From the NCBI GenBank assembly GCA_947165685.1, contig CAMVBK010000013.1, positions 1-64,000 on the forward strand: DNA of 64,000 nt, given 5' to 3'. Under the pieces are notes generated by a model. It had not been told where the DNA came from, did not search any database, and was given only the letters and a program-made list of their open reading frames with translations. Made by a program: the position numbers and the translations under genes. The DNA is from F23-D06 sp947165685 (GTDB taxonomy: Bacteria; Bacteroidota; Bacteroidia; Bacteroidales; WCHB1-69). Numbering within the stretch: the stretch's first letter is position 1; each line of letters begins with the position of its first letter. Below, piece by piece: positions 8,512-18,627 of this stretch.

Positions 8512-9206
8512 ACACACCTAACGAGAATAGAAAGGACAATGCGATTGCCTGGGGCACGACGATCGGCGCCATGGCATTGCTCATGATTTTGCTTCTGGCC
8601 TGCAGTCTGAAGACGCAGATCCCACCCCCTCCGCCGAAAAACATGGTGTATGTCGATATCGCCAGCGTGGGCGGCGGGGGCGGCGGCGGTACCCCTGAGG
8701 TGGCCTCCAAGCCGAAGCCGGCATCTGGGCAGAGCTACGCCACCCAGAACGCGCAAGACGCCCCGGCAGTGAACCATTCCGACCGTCCCTCGACGAACAA
8801 CAACACCCCCACGACCTCCTCCACCCCGAAGCCCGACCAGTCGTCCATGTACCACGGTCGCGGCGGCACGGGTAGCGGTGGCGGTTCCGGCAGTGGCATC
8901 GGTAGCGGCACGGGCAGCGGTCTCGGTCCCGGCGAAGGCGCGGGCAGCGGCGGAGGTGTCGGCTACGGCACCGGCCACCGCGGCATGATCAACAACATCG
9001 ACGCCACCGTCAACGAGGAAGGCCAAGTCTGCGTGGAGGTGCACATCGCCGCCGACGGCCACGTCATCGACGCGCGCGTCATCAACAACGCTCGGCACAA
9101 AACCACCATCACCAACCGAAACATACAGCAACAATGCGTGGCCCGCGCAAAGCAGGCCATCTACAAACCCGGCAAAGAGGAGATGCGCATCATCGTGTTC
9201 TCTTAG
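8508..9206 (+). CDS. TonB-like energy-transducing protein with Gly-rich spacer
   Basis: 232 aa. A short cytoplasmic N-terminus is followed by one membrane helix (about 17-35), a Pro stretch (QIPPPPPKNM), a Ser/Thr/Pro/Asn spacer, a long Gly/Ser run (about 123-158) and a C-terminal domain with VCVEVHIAADGHVIDARVI, resembling TonB C-terminal beta-strands. Placement after exbB-exbD with start-stop overlap supports a TonB/TolA role. The spacer is Gly-rich where classical TonB has Pro-Glu/Pro-Lys repeats. A TolA-like function is possible. Confidence 0.75.
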   Translation: MNTPNENRKDNAIAWGTTIGAMALLMILLLACSLKTQIPPPPPKNMVYVDIASVGGGGGGGTPEVASKPKPASGQSYATQNAQDAPAVNHSDRPSTNNNTPTTSSTPKPDQSSMYHGRGGTGSGGGSGSGIGSGTGSGLGPGEGAGSGGGVGYGTGHRGMINNIDATVNEEGQVCVEVHIAADGHVIDARVINNARHKTTITNRNIQQQCVARAKQAIYKPGKEEMRIIVFS

Positions 9207-9387
9207 CCGATAGACTGCAAACCTTCACCCCATATCCTTACCCCTCACGACAAAATCGTGTGGGATTTTTGCATTTAAAACACTATATTACAGCAAAATA
9301 GCTATTCGTCTTAAACCAATCTTTTGAAACAAGAAGAAAAAGAGCAACCTTTTGACTTTTTTGTGTCATACATTTTGTTAAAGTTGC

Positions 9388-9395
9388 TAATTTTG
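9388..9395 (+). promoter_or_regulatory. Bacteroidota -7 box (A2M gene)
   Basis: TAATTTTG followed by C, 66 bases before the ATG of the alpha-2-macroglobulin gene. The surrounding 9207-9461 is AT-rich and shows no other feature. Confidence 0.55.
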
Positions 9396-9461
9396 CAGCA
9401 TTGTTTGCCTTTATGAATTTTCATCATTCGGATCAACAATGTGAAGTAAAATGTTTCTATT

Positions 9462-12400
9462 ATGAAAAGAACCGTTATACTCTTTGCACTCCTTGTTTTC
9501 ATCAGTGGAGTTTTCGCCCAGCCCACTGATTATCAGTCCTTATGGAATGCGTATGAACAAGTCGACCTCAGTTACTACCAGGATGCGCAAAAGCTGCTCG
9601 ACAAAATTTCCGGATTTGCCTACGCGGAGAACAATGAACTACAGCTTTTCAGGGTGAACTATGAGCGTTACACGCTTCGCAACCGATACAGCAACTGGAC
9701 CACTAAGAACCATCTGCTCTTCTTGGACGGACTCCGGAAAACGTCGCCGCAACCTTATCAAGGACTATACCACTATCTGATAGCAAACAAGATAATATCC
9801 GATCTCGATTTCAAGAATACCACACCTTCCGGGAAGACGGATCTGTCTCAATACGATGAGTGGAGCGACGACGAGAAGTTGGAGGCGGCCCAACAGCACT
9901 ATGCGACAGGGGTTTCACAACTGATAGAACATGGGGACGTTCCGGCCGCGCCTTTCTCCTTCCTGTTGAACGCCCGTGGTGATTCCCTTCGCTGGCAACC
10001 CGTCTTGTTCGACCTGGTCCTGATGGATCTTCTTGCTTTCCCCTACCCTTTTTTCGCCAACAGCATGTTAGACACGCTACTGCCGAAAGCCATCCAACGG
10101 CACAACGCCGACAAACGCCCCGAAGCCGCCGTATTCTATGAACTTCAGCTACTGAATCTTCGTCATAATATCGAAGACTCCGTGCGGAAACCACTGGACA
10201 GCATACCCTACTGGCAGGAATTGGAACGGCTGGAACGGGAATATTCCCATGACATTTCCGTGAGATATCAGAAAGCGTTCTTTCTCTACGTTCATCACCA
10301 AACGCGCCCCGAATTCTATGCACCTTGCAAGGAAATCTTAGAGAAGCTGACCGACCTGCCCGACGACAAGACGCTGATTCCGCAGAACGCACGTTGCCTT
10401 CTGGACAAGCTCACCGAACCCAGAGTGCAATTGGCAAACCCCAAAATCAACCGCCTCCCGCGCCGCAAAATCGACATTCCCATTCAATATAAAAACATTG
10501 ACACACTGTATCTTACCGTATATAAAACGGACAGTATCATCACCGTCTATCAAAACGAGACAGTGGAGATGTCGCCCTTTTCAACCCATTTCCAGAACCA
10601 TTTCCGCGAGTGCGTGCAAAAACAGCAGTACCTATTGAACCCAGTTCACGGAACGGTCGCCTCCACCGACCTCTGGATCGACTCGCTGCCTTACGGAAGG
10701 TACACGGTGGTGTTGCACACCGGCGTCGAACCCGATTCCGACAACTGCCTCTGCGTCTTCCCGATGATTATCTCGGCCGTGCAGTGGACACAAATCGAAC
10801 ATCCCGACGTATTTTGCCTCTTCGCTTCCGATGCACAAACCGGCAAACCGATAGCCCATCGAAAAGTCTCCCTGAACTTCGACGCATCCCTCTGCAGCGA
10901 CTTGGAAAAATCGGGCGCCATCCGATGCCGGACCAACAAGGACGGACGGATTTTTGTCAAGCGCCATCGGATAAGGGACTTTCTCCGCGACAATTCCTAC
11001 TATGATGACTTTTTATTGGTAGATGTAACGCTCTCTCTTCCAGACCACTGCGACAGCTATCGTGCGGAAATCGAGTTTCCTTCAGCTCGGCGGCACGCGT
11101 CCAGATACCGCTACCGGCGCGCACGAAGAGTTTACGATGACACAGATGAAAACATCCGAATCATCACCGACCGAACGCTGTACCGTCCCGGGCAAACCGT
11201 CTATTTCAAGGCCATTCTTCAGAAAAACGAGAAACCGCTCAGACACGGCACGGTGGAAGTGACGTTTGAAAAAAGCGGCAAAGAAAAACTTGAAAACATG
11301 ACCTTGCCATTGTCGAAATTCGGCAGCGTATCGGGACAATTCGTGCTGCCCAACCAGACCGGAAAATACACAATCCGTTGTACAAAAGGAAATAGCTGGA
11401 AATACTATGGGATGGAGATGGTCACGGTGGAAGAGTACAAATTGCCCTCGTTCAAGGTGGAACTGTTGGAAAATCCCGAGGGCGAATGGCATCACGACTC
11501 CATTTTCGTGAAAGGCAGCGCGGTTTCCTACGCCGGATTCCCGGTCATCGGTGCCGATGTGACCTTGCGGCTCAACGGCTATGCCGACATTCTTCACGAA
11601 ACAACCCTGAAAACGGATGCTTCGGGCTGCTTTTCGTACGCTTTTCCCTCTTCTAACGACAATTTCTATCCTTTTACAGAGGTAGAGGCAAAGGTCACCG
11701 ATATCAACGGCGAGACCCACTGGGCAAAGAAGCGCATCTACATACACTCGAAGCCCCTGCAGTTCAACATAACGATGCCGAAAACAGTCAACCAAGGGTT
11801 AACGGACACGCTCTATGGGGTGGTGGTCGCCCGCGACAAACTCAACAAAACGGTGAATCCACCCGTCCAGGTCACGGCCATGCGGCTTCGGATGCCTGAG
11901 AAATCCGGCGTTTATCATCCCCTTCCCCAAGAGCCGCTCTACACGAAAGCGCAGTACCGGCAATATTTCCCCGAATACTACTTCGACCGTCGCGACGGGG
12001 AGAATCCCGCTTATTGGGACGTTCTGGACACCGTTTGGCAAACCACACGCGCCTTCTATCCGGACAGCCTGTTGTCCGTTGACATATCAAATTGGATTCC
12101 AGGATATTACCGATTTGAATACCTGCTGAAGGATTCTCTATACACCACAAAAGAGACGCAATTCGTCCGCATCATCCACTCCGGAAAGCGGGCTATACCT
12201 TCCAAAACTCCTTTACAAATCGAAGTTTTGCCAACCGAAACAAAAATCCCGGTGGATAAAGTGCGGCTGAATCTGGTTGATTACGGCGAAAAAGAGGACG
12301 ACCATTTTTTCCGGAAATACAGGGTCCCGATTGTGATCGGCACTTCACTGGAAAACGCCTATGTGACGCTTTGCTATCGGACAAGCCATAACATGCAAAG

Positions 12401-15400
12401 AATCAAACGATTCCGGCTAAGCCACGAATTAGACACCGTTTATCTGCGACTCCGAAACACAGGGTTCCTCAAGATGAGCGCGTTCACTTACCAAAATGGG
12501 CAACTCCTCTCCGCCGCGCGCTTCTATTCCGTGCGACAAAAGCTAACCAAGAGCCAACTCCGCATGGTGTCAAACTTTTCTAACAAACTCAACGTCAATA
12601 TCATACACTGGAACAGCCGAATTGAGCCCGGGCGAGAGAGCCACTGGGAAGTGGAGATAAACGACACCAAAAACCGCCATCCGAACACAGAAGTGTTAGC
12701 CTGGATGTTCGACAAGAGCCTGTGCGGTTTGGACATGCCGCCGTTAGAAATCAAGGAGCGTATTCGTACTTGGGAAGACAACAACTGGTTGCAACGCCAA
12801 TGGTTACAGCATTATAACCGGAAAAGATTCCGTGGAAGTTTCTATGATATTTTTCCTCGAAACACCTCCGTAGCCACCCGCCCGACACTGAAACCCGCCA
12901 TCAAATGCAGCGTAAAGGAGGTCCAAACTCCGAGATTACGGTCCGGGGTGAGATGGTTCTCGCCGGATGCCACTTCCACGTCACGCCTTAGAGGGGAAAG
13001 CATCCGCACAACACCCGGCAGGTCAGTCACTTCCGCCTTGTCAAACCTGGAGGGAGTCTCCTCCGAGGATGGCACCCTCACCTCCGTACGAGGCAACCGC
13101 TCCGACGGTGCCAAGACCGTCGTGGATGGCATAAGAGTGCGAAAAGGCGAAGAATCCGCTGATGCTGAAGATCTCACAGAGGACCAAATAGATATCGTGA
13201 CCTCGCCGCGCCCCTATATCCGGAAGAATTTCACGGAGACGGCCTTCTTCGAACCGATGCTGCGCACCGACAAGGAGGGCCGGGTGCGGATGGTCTTCAC
13301 CGTGCCCGACCAGTTCACCGAATGGCAGATGAACCTGTACGGACACACGCGCAAGGGGTTAACAGTTTTTAACGCTCTATCCGCCATCACTTGCCAGTCA
13401 CTGATGATCCAGAGCAACGCCCCGCGCTTCTTCCGCGAAGGCGACACGATGATGTTCCAAGCGAAAATCACCAATGTCACAGACACCCTTCTGTACGGAA
13501 CCGCCCGCATCGAGTTCTTCAACCCGGAGACCAACGAACGGATTCCTATGCTATTGAGTGACACACCGGAAAAGGAGTTCCAATGCGGCGAACAGAAATC
13601 CACCAATGTGAGTTGGCGCATGGCGGTGCCCCGAAACATCAACGTCGTCGCGTACCGGATCACCGCACAATCAGGGCGCTACACCGACGGGATGGAAGCT
13701 GTGCTGCCCGTGCTGAGCAACCGCACCGCCGCGACCGAATCCATGCACTTCGTGATTCCTGCTGGAGAAGATACCACGCTGATATTCAATAGATTGAAAG
13801 ACAATCAAAGCACGACCCTGCACTCCAACAACTATACGGTGGAGATCACCGCAAACCCGTCGTGGACGGCCATCCAGTCGTTGGGATATTTGATGACCTA
13901 CCGTTACGAATGCAACGAGCAACTCTTCTCCAAACTGTACGCCAACGCGCTCGCACGGCACATCGTGACCAAATTCCCGCAAATCGAGAAGGTGTATGCA
14001 CAATGGGCCAGTGACACAACGATGCAGTGTCTTGAATCTCAGCTGCTTAAGAACGAACAGCTCAAGAATATCCTATTGTCGGAAAGTCCGTGGGTGATGG
14101 ATGCGCTACAGGACAATGCACGCATACAACAGATGGCGAGACTCTTCCAAACCAGCCGGCTGAACAAGGAAATGGCGGCGGTGACGCGGAAACTGAAGAA
14201 CAACCAGATGGATGATGGCGGTTTCGCCTGGTTCGGTAAGAGCTTTTTCTCCCCCTACATCACGAGCCATTTGGCGGCCGGCTATGCCAAACTCCAATCG
14301 TTTGGCGTGGAAATTCCCAACATGGATCAGATCATCCGCAAAGCTGTGCAATGTTTAGATGCTCATCAGCAAGAAAAGTTCTCTTATTTCCAAAAAGATA
14401 CATCAAAACACAAACAGTTTTACTTCACGGAAGAGGATATCCAGTATCTCTATGCGAGAACCTGGTTCGGGGCGGACTCGTCTTGGCTGTCGCAAGCCTA
14501 CGTGCAGAACCTGCTCGCCTTCCTGACCGCCGATGTACGGAGCAAGCCGCTGATGCAGCAAGCGCAAACCGGATTGGTGCTTTATCGCCTCGGGCGCACG
14601 CATGAGGCGCAACGTGTCATGGAACGCATTCGGCAGCAGGCAATTACGAGCAACGAAGAGGGCATGTACTGGAAAAAGGAATACCTCGGGAAATATTACC
14701 GTTGGTATCAGGCGCCCATCGAACGGCAGGCCATCTTGATTGAGGCTTTTAACATTATTTCACCCAACAAACAGGAGCTTGACCTGATGAAGCAGTGGCT
14801 GTTGATGCAAAAACATCAGCAGGGCTGGTCAAACACGAAGGCCACCGCAGAAGCCATTTTCGCGCTGATGATGGGCGACGCCGACGTGCTCGACACCGAG
14901 TGCAACACCACGTTGCGCGTCGGGAACGAACGGTTCGTGCCCGCGCGGGAAACCACATCCGTTCCCGGCACCGGATACTTCACGAAATCGTGGACGGAGG
15001 GCGACATCACGCCGAAGTTGGCGGAGGTTGCCATCGCCACCGACACGAACCATTTCGTCTTCGGGGCCTGTTACTGGCAGTACGTCGAGGACATCTCCAA
15101 GGTGTCCGAATCCTCCACGGGACTGCGGATCCAGCGGGCGTTGTATCACGAAGTGAGCGGTCCGGAAGGGACGCGTTTGGTACCCGTGACGACTGAAAAT
15201 CCCGTTCGTCTGGGCGAGAAGCTGATCGTGCGGCTCACCATCACCTCCGACCGTGACTTGGAGTTTGTGCATCTGAAAGACAGCCGTGCTGCCGCGTTCG
15301 AGCCGGTCAGCAGCCACACGGAATACCAATACCGCCGTCCGCTGCCCTACACGATGGTCCCGCACGACGCCGCCATGGACTTCTTCTTCGACCGCGTGCC

Positions 15401-15542
15401 GGAGGGGACGCACATCATCGACTACCCGCTTTTTGCCACCCAGATCGGCACATTCCTGAACGGTTTAGCCACGGCGGACTGCATGTACGCGCCCGAATTC
15501 CGCGGCCATAGCGACCCGCTGACCGTGACCGTGGTGAAGTAA
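9462..15542 (+). CDS. Alpha-2-macroglobulin family protein with embedded plug-like segment
   Basis: Bacterial A2M proteins trap attacking proteases through a reactive thioester. This one is 2026 aa, with a signal peptide (about 1-19, ending GVFAQ) and no lipobox Cys. Macroglobulin-type beta domains include the MG2 phrase ITDRTLYRPGQTVYFKA (about 567-583) and the A2M core DQFTEWQMNLYGHT. The thioester motif is CNEQ: Cys1484 to Gln1487. Just before the A2M core, residues about 1150-1230 form an insertion containing SVRGNRSDGAKTVVDGIRV (1208-1226), which resembles the plug domain of TonB-dependent receptors. It is followed by FTETAFFEP. The gene stands alone between a promoter and folC. The N-terminal half is less GC-rich than neighbouring genes. 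Family call is firm; the role of the insertion is unknown. Confidence 0.88.
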   Translation: MKRTVILFALLVFISGVFAQPTDYQSLWNAYEQVDLSYYQDAQKLLDKISGFAYAENNELQLFRVNYERYTLRNRYSNWTTKNHLLFLDGLRKTSPQPYQGLYHYLIANKIISDLDFKNTTPSGKTDLSQYDEWSDDEKLEAAQQHYATGVSQLIEHGDVPAAPFSFLLNARGDSLRWQPVLFDLVLMDLLAFPYPFFANSMLDTLLPKAIQRHNADKRPEAAVFYELQLLNLRHNIEDSVRKPLDSIPYWQELERLEREYSHDISVRYQKAFFLYVHHQTRPEFYAPCKEILEKLTDLPDDKTLIPQNARCLLDKLTEPRVQLANPKINRLPRRKIDIPIQYKNIDTLYLTVYKTDSIITVYQNETVEMSPFSTHFQNHFRECVQKQQYLLNPVHGTVASTDLWIDSLPYGRYTVVLHTGVEPDSDNCLCVFPMIISAVQWTQIEHPDVFCLFASDAQTGKPIAHRKVSLNFDASLCSDLEKSGAIRCRTNKDGRIFVKRHRIRDFLRDNSYYDDFLLVDVTLSLPDHCDSYRAEIEFPSARRHASRYRYRRARRVYDDTDENIRIITDRTLYRPGQTVYFKAILQKNEKPLRHGTVEVTFEKSGKEKLENMTLPLSKFGSVSGQFVLPNQTGKYTIRCTKGNSWKYYGMEMVTVEEYKLPSFKVELLENPEGEWHHDSIFVKGSAVSYAGFPVIGADVTLRLNGYADILHETTLKTDASGCFSYAFPSSNDNFYPFTEVEAKVTDINGETHWAKKRIYIHSKPLQFNITMPKTVNQGLTDTLYGVVVARDKLNKTVNPPVQVTAMRLRMPEKSGVYHPLPQEPLYTKAQYRQYFPEYYFDRRDGENPAYWDVLDTVWQTTRAFYPDSLLSVDISNWIPGYYRFEYLLKDSLYTTKETQFVRIIHSGKRAIPSKTPLQIEVLPTETKIPVDKVRLNLVDYGEKEDDHFFRKYRVPIVIGTSLENAYVTLCYRTSHNMQRIKRFRLSHELDTVYLRLRNTGFLKMSAFTYQNGQLLSAARFYSVRQKLTKSQLRMVSNFSNKLNVNIIHWNSRIEPGRESHWEVEINDTKNRHPNTEVLAWMFDKSLCGLDMPPLEIKERIRTWEDNNWLQRQWLQHYNRKRFRGSFYDIFPRNTSVATRPTLKPAIKCSVKEVQTPRLRSGVRWFSPDATSTSRLRGESIRTTPGRSVTSALSNLEGVSSEDGTLTSVRGNRSDGAKTVVDGIRVRKGEESADAEDLTEDQIDIVTSPRPYIRKNFTETAFFEPMLRTDKEGRVRMVFTVPDQFTEWQMNLYGHTRKGLTVFNALSAITCQSLMIQSNAPRFFREGDTMMFQAKITNVTDTLLYGTARIEFFNPETNERIPMLLSDTPEKEFQCGEQKSTNVSWRMAVPRNINVVAYRITAQSGRYTDGMEAVLPVLSNRTAATESMHFVIPAGEDTTLIFNRLKDNQSTTLHSNNYTVEITANPSWTAIQSLGYLMTYRYECNEQLFSKLYANALARHIVTKFPQIEKVYAQWASDTTMQCLESQLLKNEQLKNILLSESPWVMDALQDNARIQQMARLFQTSRLNKEMAAVTRKLKNNQMDDGGFAWFGKSFFSPYITSHLAAGYAKLQSFGVEIPNMDQIIRKAVQCLDAHQQEKFSYFQKDTSKHKQFYFTEEDIQYLYARTWFGADSSWLSQAYVQNLLAFLTADVRSKPLMQQAQTGLVLYRLGRTHEAQRVMERIRQQAITSNEEGMYWKKEYLGKYYRWYQAPIERQAILIEAFNIISPNKQELDLMKQWLLMQKHQQGWSNTKATAEAIFALMMGDADVLDTECNTTLRVGNERFVPARETTSVPGTGYFTKSWTEGDITPKLAEVAIATDTNHFVFGACYWQYVEDISKVSESSTGLRIQRALYHEVSGPEGTRLVPVTTENPVRLGEKLIVRLTITSDRDLEFVHLKDSRAAAFEPVSSHTEYQYRRPLPYTMVPHDAAMDFFFDRVPEGTHIIDYPLFATQIGTFLNGLATADCMYAPEFRGHSDPLTVTVVK

Positions 15543-15576
15543 CGGATTCCTTCTCCGCACATATTCATATTTTGTG

Positions 15577-15584
15577 TATGTTTG
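15577..15584 (+). promoter_or_regulatory. Bacteroidota -7 box (folC)
   Basis: TATGTTTG followed by CC. It overlaps a possible TTG start at 15582 and leaves only nine bases before ATG 15594, so it helps to place the folC start at ATG 15627. Confidence 0.6.
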
Positions 15585-15626
15585 CCGCCTTTAATGGTTC
15601 AAGAATCTGAAGAGGAACGGTTATTT

Positions 15627-16955
15627 ATGGAAACGTACAATGAAATTTTAGAGAGAATCTTCACCGCCTACCCGATGTACCACAAGGTCGGGAGCGCGGC
15701 CTACAAGGAAGGCCTCGAAAACATCGAAGCCCTGTTGAACATTATCGGCAACCCGCACCGGAAACTGCGCTGCGTGCATGTGGCCGGCACCAACGGCAAA
15801 GGCTCCGTGTCGTCGTTCCTGTCGTCTTATTTTCAAGAACTTGGCTATAAGACAGGCCTTTTCACCTCGCCGCACCTCGTCGATTTTCGCGAGCGCATCC
15901 GCATCAACGGCGCCATGATTCCCGTGGAGGAGGTGCTGGCCTTCTTCGACGAATACCAGGAGAAATTCGCCCGCCTGGAACCCTCCTTCTTCGAAATCAC
16001 CACCGCCTTGGCATTCCACTACTTTGCCAAGCAGAAAGTTGATTTCGCCGTCATCGAGGTCGGGCTCGGCGGACGACTCGACTCCACCAACGTCATCACT
16101 CCCCTACTCTCCGTCATCACCAACATCTCGCTGGAACACACGCAGTTGTTGGGCGACACCGTGGCGAAAATCGCCTTCGAGAAGGCCGGCATCATCAAAG
16201 ACCGCGTGCCGGTGGTCATCGGCGAATACGACCCCGAGAGTTTCCCTGTCTTCGAGGACACGGCCCACCAGCACGACGCCCCCCTCTTCCCCGCCAACGT
16301 CAACTACGAGACCTTCAACAACAAAGGCCACTTAGAGATACGCAACAAGGAGACCCACGAGAAAGTCTATACGCTCTACACCCCGTTCAAAGCCCACTAC
16401 CAGGACCGGAACATCCTCACCTTCTTCCAGGCCGCGAAGGTGCTAGAGTTCGTCCTCAACATCCAGGAGGACAAGATCGGCGCGGCCGTGGAGAACATGC
16501 AGGAGAACACCGGCCTTATCGGCCGCTGGCAGGTGCTCTCCGATGAGCCTCCCCGCATCCTCTGCGACGTGGGCCACAACTACGCCTGCCTGAAGAACTC
16601 CATGTCCAACATTTTCGAGGAACGCCCCGCCTGGGAGAGCCGCATCCACGTGGTCTTCGGCATGGTAAACGACAAAGACATCGACCGCATCCTGCCGCTC
16701 CTGCGCAAAGAGTTCACCTACTACGTCTGCCGCGCCCACATCGAACGGGCGATGGACCAAGAGAAACTCGCCGCCAAAATGCGGGAAAGCGGACTAACCT
16801 GCACCACCCACCCCTCCGTGAAAGAGGCCATCGAAGCCGCAAAAGCGGCCGCAAAGGCGGAAGATGTCATTTTCATCACCGGCAGCTGTTTCGTGGTCGG
16901 CGAAGCGATTTCAGAATTGAAAATTATTCAAAACACTTTCCTTAAGCAGCCCTGA
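15627..16955 (+). CDS. folC: Bifunctional folylpolyglutamate/dihydrofolate synthase
   Basis: Adds glutamate to dihydropteroate and extends the polyglutamate tail of folates. From ATG 15627 the protein is 442 aa and starts METYNEILERIFTAYPMYHK, as in relatives. The Mur-ligase-type P-loop is VAGTNGKGSV (about 53-62). The SPHLVDFRERIRING and VEVGLGGRLDSTN-like segments (here IEVGLGGRLDSTNV) are diagnostic, and DVGHN marks the C-terminal domain. Earlier in-frame starts (15582, 15594) overlap or crowd the promoter. Its own -7 box lies about 43 bp upstream. Confidence 0.93.
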   Translation: METYNEILERIFTAYPMYHKVGSAAYKEGLENIEALLNIIGNPHRKLRCVHVAGTNGKGSVSSFLSSYFQELGYKTGLFTSPHLVDFRERIRINGAMIPVEEVLAFFDEYQEKFARLEPSFFEITTALAFHYFAKQKVDFAVIEVGLGGRLDSTNVITPLLSVITNISLEHTQLLGDTVAKIAFEKAGIIKDRVPVVIGEYDPESFPVFEDTAHQHDAPLFPANVNYETFNNKGHLEIRNKETHEKVYTLYTPFKAHYQDRNILTFFQAAKVLEFVLNIQEDKIGAAVENMQENTGLIGRWQVLSDEPPRILCDVGHNYACLKNSMSNIFEERPAWESRIHVVFGMVNDKDIDRILPLLRKEFTYYVCRAHIERAMDQEKLAAKMRESGLTCTTHPSVKEAIEAAKAAAKAEDVIFITGSCFVVGEAISELKIIQNTFLKQP

Positions 16956-17031
16956 AAGGGCAAGAATATGTCAGCCCAGGGTGAGCGCAGCGAGCCATGG
17001 GATCCCAAACCAAAGGCAAGCGCAGCGAGCC
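16946..17031. repeat. Interspersed repeat with duplicated AGCGCAGCGAGCC
   Basis: The 13-mer AGCGCAGCGAGCC occurs at 16984-16996 and again at 17019-17031, with related flanks. A small palindrome, GCCCTGAAAGGGC, spans 16949-16961. This type of segment is often dispersed between genes in Bacteroidales; that is recalled, not tested here. Confidence 0.5.
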
Positions 17032-17067
17032 CTCGGTACCAATCACGATGAACCGATAACGGAAACG

Positions 17068-18576
17068 ATGAAAAAAAGCATTATCATCACCATTTTATTG
17101 TTGTGGAGCGCAGTTTTCGTGTTCGGGCAATCACCATCCATTGTATTTGGCGAAAACGATGCGGAGCTTTTGAGGGATGCGAAAGCCATCGGACGGAAAA
17201 ACCAGGTTTTGACGTTAGAGAACTACCCGCAAGCCGCCGAGAAAGTCGTGCGATACCTGGAGAACCACGGCTATCCGTTCGCCTCCGTCACCCTGAAGAC
17301 CGAATGGATTGACGACAGCATCCCGCAGTACGTCATGCACATCGACCGCAGCCGTTTCACAAAGATCGACTCCATCGTGCTGAAAGGCAACATCAAGCTG
17401 AACAAAAGCTACTTATGGCCCTATTTGGGTCTCCGACGCAAAGCCCCGTACTCCGAGAAGACCATCCGGGAAGTCGCGCAGAAGCTCGCCGCCATACCGT
17501 TCGCCACCGTCGTCCAACCGCCCGGGGTCGCCTTCTCGGAGGACAAGACCTCGCTGTACATCTATTTGGACAAGCGTCCGGTGAACCGCTTCGACGGCTA
17601 CATCGGCTTCCAGCCCGTGAGCGAGCTGACCGGCAAGCTGGCCGTCACTGGGGAGCTGACCCTCTCGCTGCAGAACCTCTTCCACCTCGGGGAGCGCATC
17701 GCGATGAACTGGCGCAGCAGCGAGCGGTATTCCCAGTACCTGAACATCGAGGCGGAGTTCCCCTACCTCTTCCGCACGCGCTTCGGCCTCGACGGGCATT
17801 TCCGCCTCGACAAGCAAGACACCACCTACCTGACGCTGAACTACCACGTCGGCATCCCCTACCACTTCCGCCACGACAGCTACCTGCGACCCTACATTGA
17901 CATCACGCAGTCACAACTTTTAGGGTCTTCCAAGACCGGCAGCCCCTCGGACACCGCCTGCATGGGGCACCGCAACATCCTCTACGGACTGAGCCTGAGA
18001 GTCATGCGGGTCGATTTCCCCTTCCAGCCGAGGCGCGGCTTCGACTTGGTTGCAGACGCGGCCGCCGGACGACGCACGCTGCAGCCGGACCGCTCGGTCG
18101 CCGAATCGGAACTGGCAGGCATGGACCTGGCGAAGACCTCCTACCGCATCACCGGCGGCATAACCGGCTACATACCTCTTTATAAGCAACTTGTCCTGAT
18201 GTTGCGGACGCATGGGGGCAGCATGTTGGCGGGACCGCACTACCGCAACGAGATGTTCAAAATCGGCGGCGAAGGACAGATACGGGGATTCCGGGAGAAC
18301 GAACTCTATGCCAGCACCTACCTGCTTTACACGGCCGAGCTGCGCTATCTTTTCGGCCGCAACTCCGATGTCCACCTCTTCTTCGACGGCGGGGTCTATG
18401 AGCAGCGCGGGTATCACCACTACCTGTTCGATACGCCGTTCGGGTTCGGCCTGGGCGTCAACATCGGAGTGCGCAGCGGCGTCTTCTACTTCGAGTACGC
18501 GCTGCCGAGACAAATGGGGAACAAACTCTCCTTCAAGACGGGCAAGATCCATTTCGGGGTGCGCGTGGGGTTCTGA
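17068..18576 (+). CDS. Omp85/BamA-like outer-membrane protein with POTRA-like N-terminus
   Basis: Proteins of this superfamily insert or secrete other proteins across the outer membrane. From ATG 17068 the product has 502 aa with a signal peptide (MKKSIIITILLLWSAVFVFG). POTRA-like segments follow (about 25-190, with TKIDSIVLKGNIKLNKSYL), then a beta-barrel. The barrel carries the L6-type motif GQIRGFREN and ends in Phe (VGF), as expected for an outer-membrane protein. A longer in-frame start at 16981 would run through the dispersed repeat. It is shorter than BamA (about 780 aa or more), so it is better seen as a TamA/TPS/Omp85-related paralogue than as the essential BamA. Confidence 0.82.
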   Translation: MKKSIIITILLLWSAVFVFGQSPSIVFGENDAELLRDAKAIGRKNQVLTLENYPQAAEKVVRYLENHGYPFASVTLKTEWIDDSIPQYVMHIDRSRFTKIDSIVLKGNIKLNKSYLWPYLGLRRKAPYSEKTIREVAQKLAAIPFATVVQPPGVAFSEDKTSLYIYLDKRPVNRFDGYIGFQPVSELTGKLAVTGELTLSLQNLFHLGERIAMNWRSSERYSQYLNIEAEFPYLFRTRFGLDGHFRLDKQDTTYLTLNYHVGIPYHFRHDSYLRPYIDITQSQLLGSSKTGSPSDTACMGHRNILYGLSLRVMRVDFPFQPRRGFDLVADAAAGRRTLQPDRSVAESELAGMDLAKTSYRITGGITGYIPLYKQLVLMLRTHGGSMLAGPHYRNEMFKIGGEGQIRGFRENELYASTYLLYTAELRYLFGRNSDVHLFFDGGVYEQRGYHHYLFDTPFGFGLGVNIGVRSGVFYFEYALPRQMGNKLSFKTGKIHFGVRVGF

Positions 18577-18596
18577 CACTTAGGCTGCCGATTCCC

Positions 18597-18624
18597 AAAA
18601 AATCGTACCTTTGCGCGATTTTTT
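18597..18624 (+). promoter_or_regulatory. mfd promoter within a 9-bp inverted repeat
   Basis: The -7 box TACCTTTG (18606-18613) lies between AAAAAATCG (18597-18605) and its perfect complement CGATTTTTT (18616-18624). The hairpin with T-run could also terminate read-through from the Omp85 gene on either strand. The mfd ATG is at 18628. Confidence 0.6.
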
Positions 18625-18627
18625 GTT

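Noticed and set aside
9207..9461. tRNA or riboswitch in the intergenic regions
   Set aside because: I checked the larger gaps by eye for cloverleaf ends, a TTCGA-type T-loop or known aptamer cores and saw none; a covariance-model search was not possible.
16981..17067. N-terminal extension of the Omp85 protein
   Set aside because: It would be encoded by a dispersed repeat and would bury the signal peptide that begins at ATG 17068.
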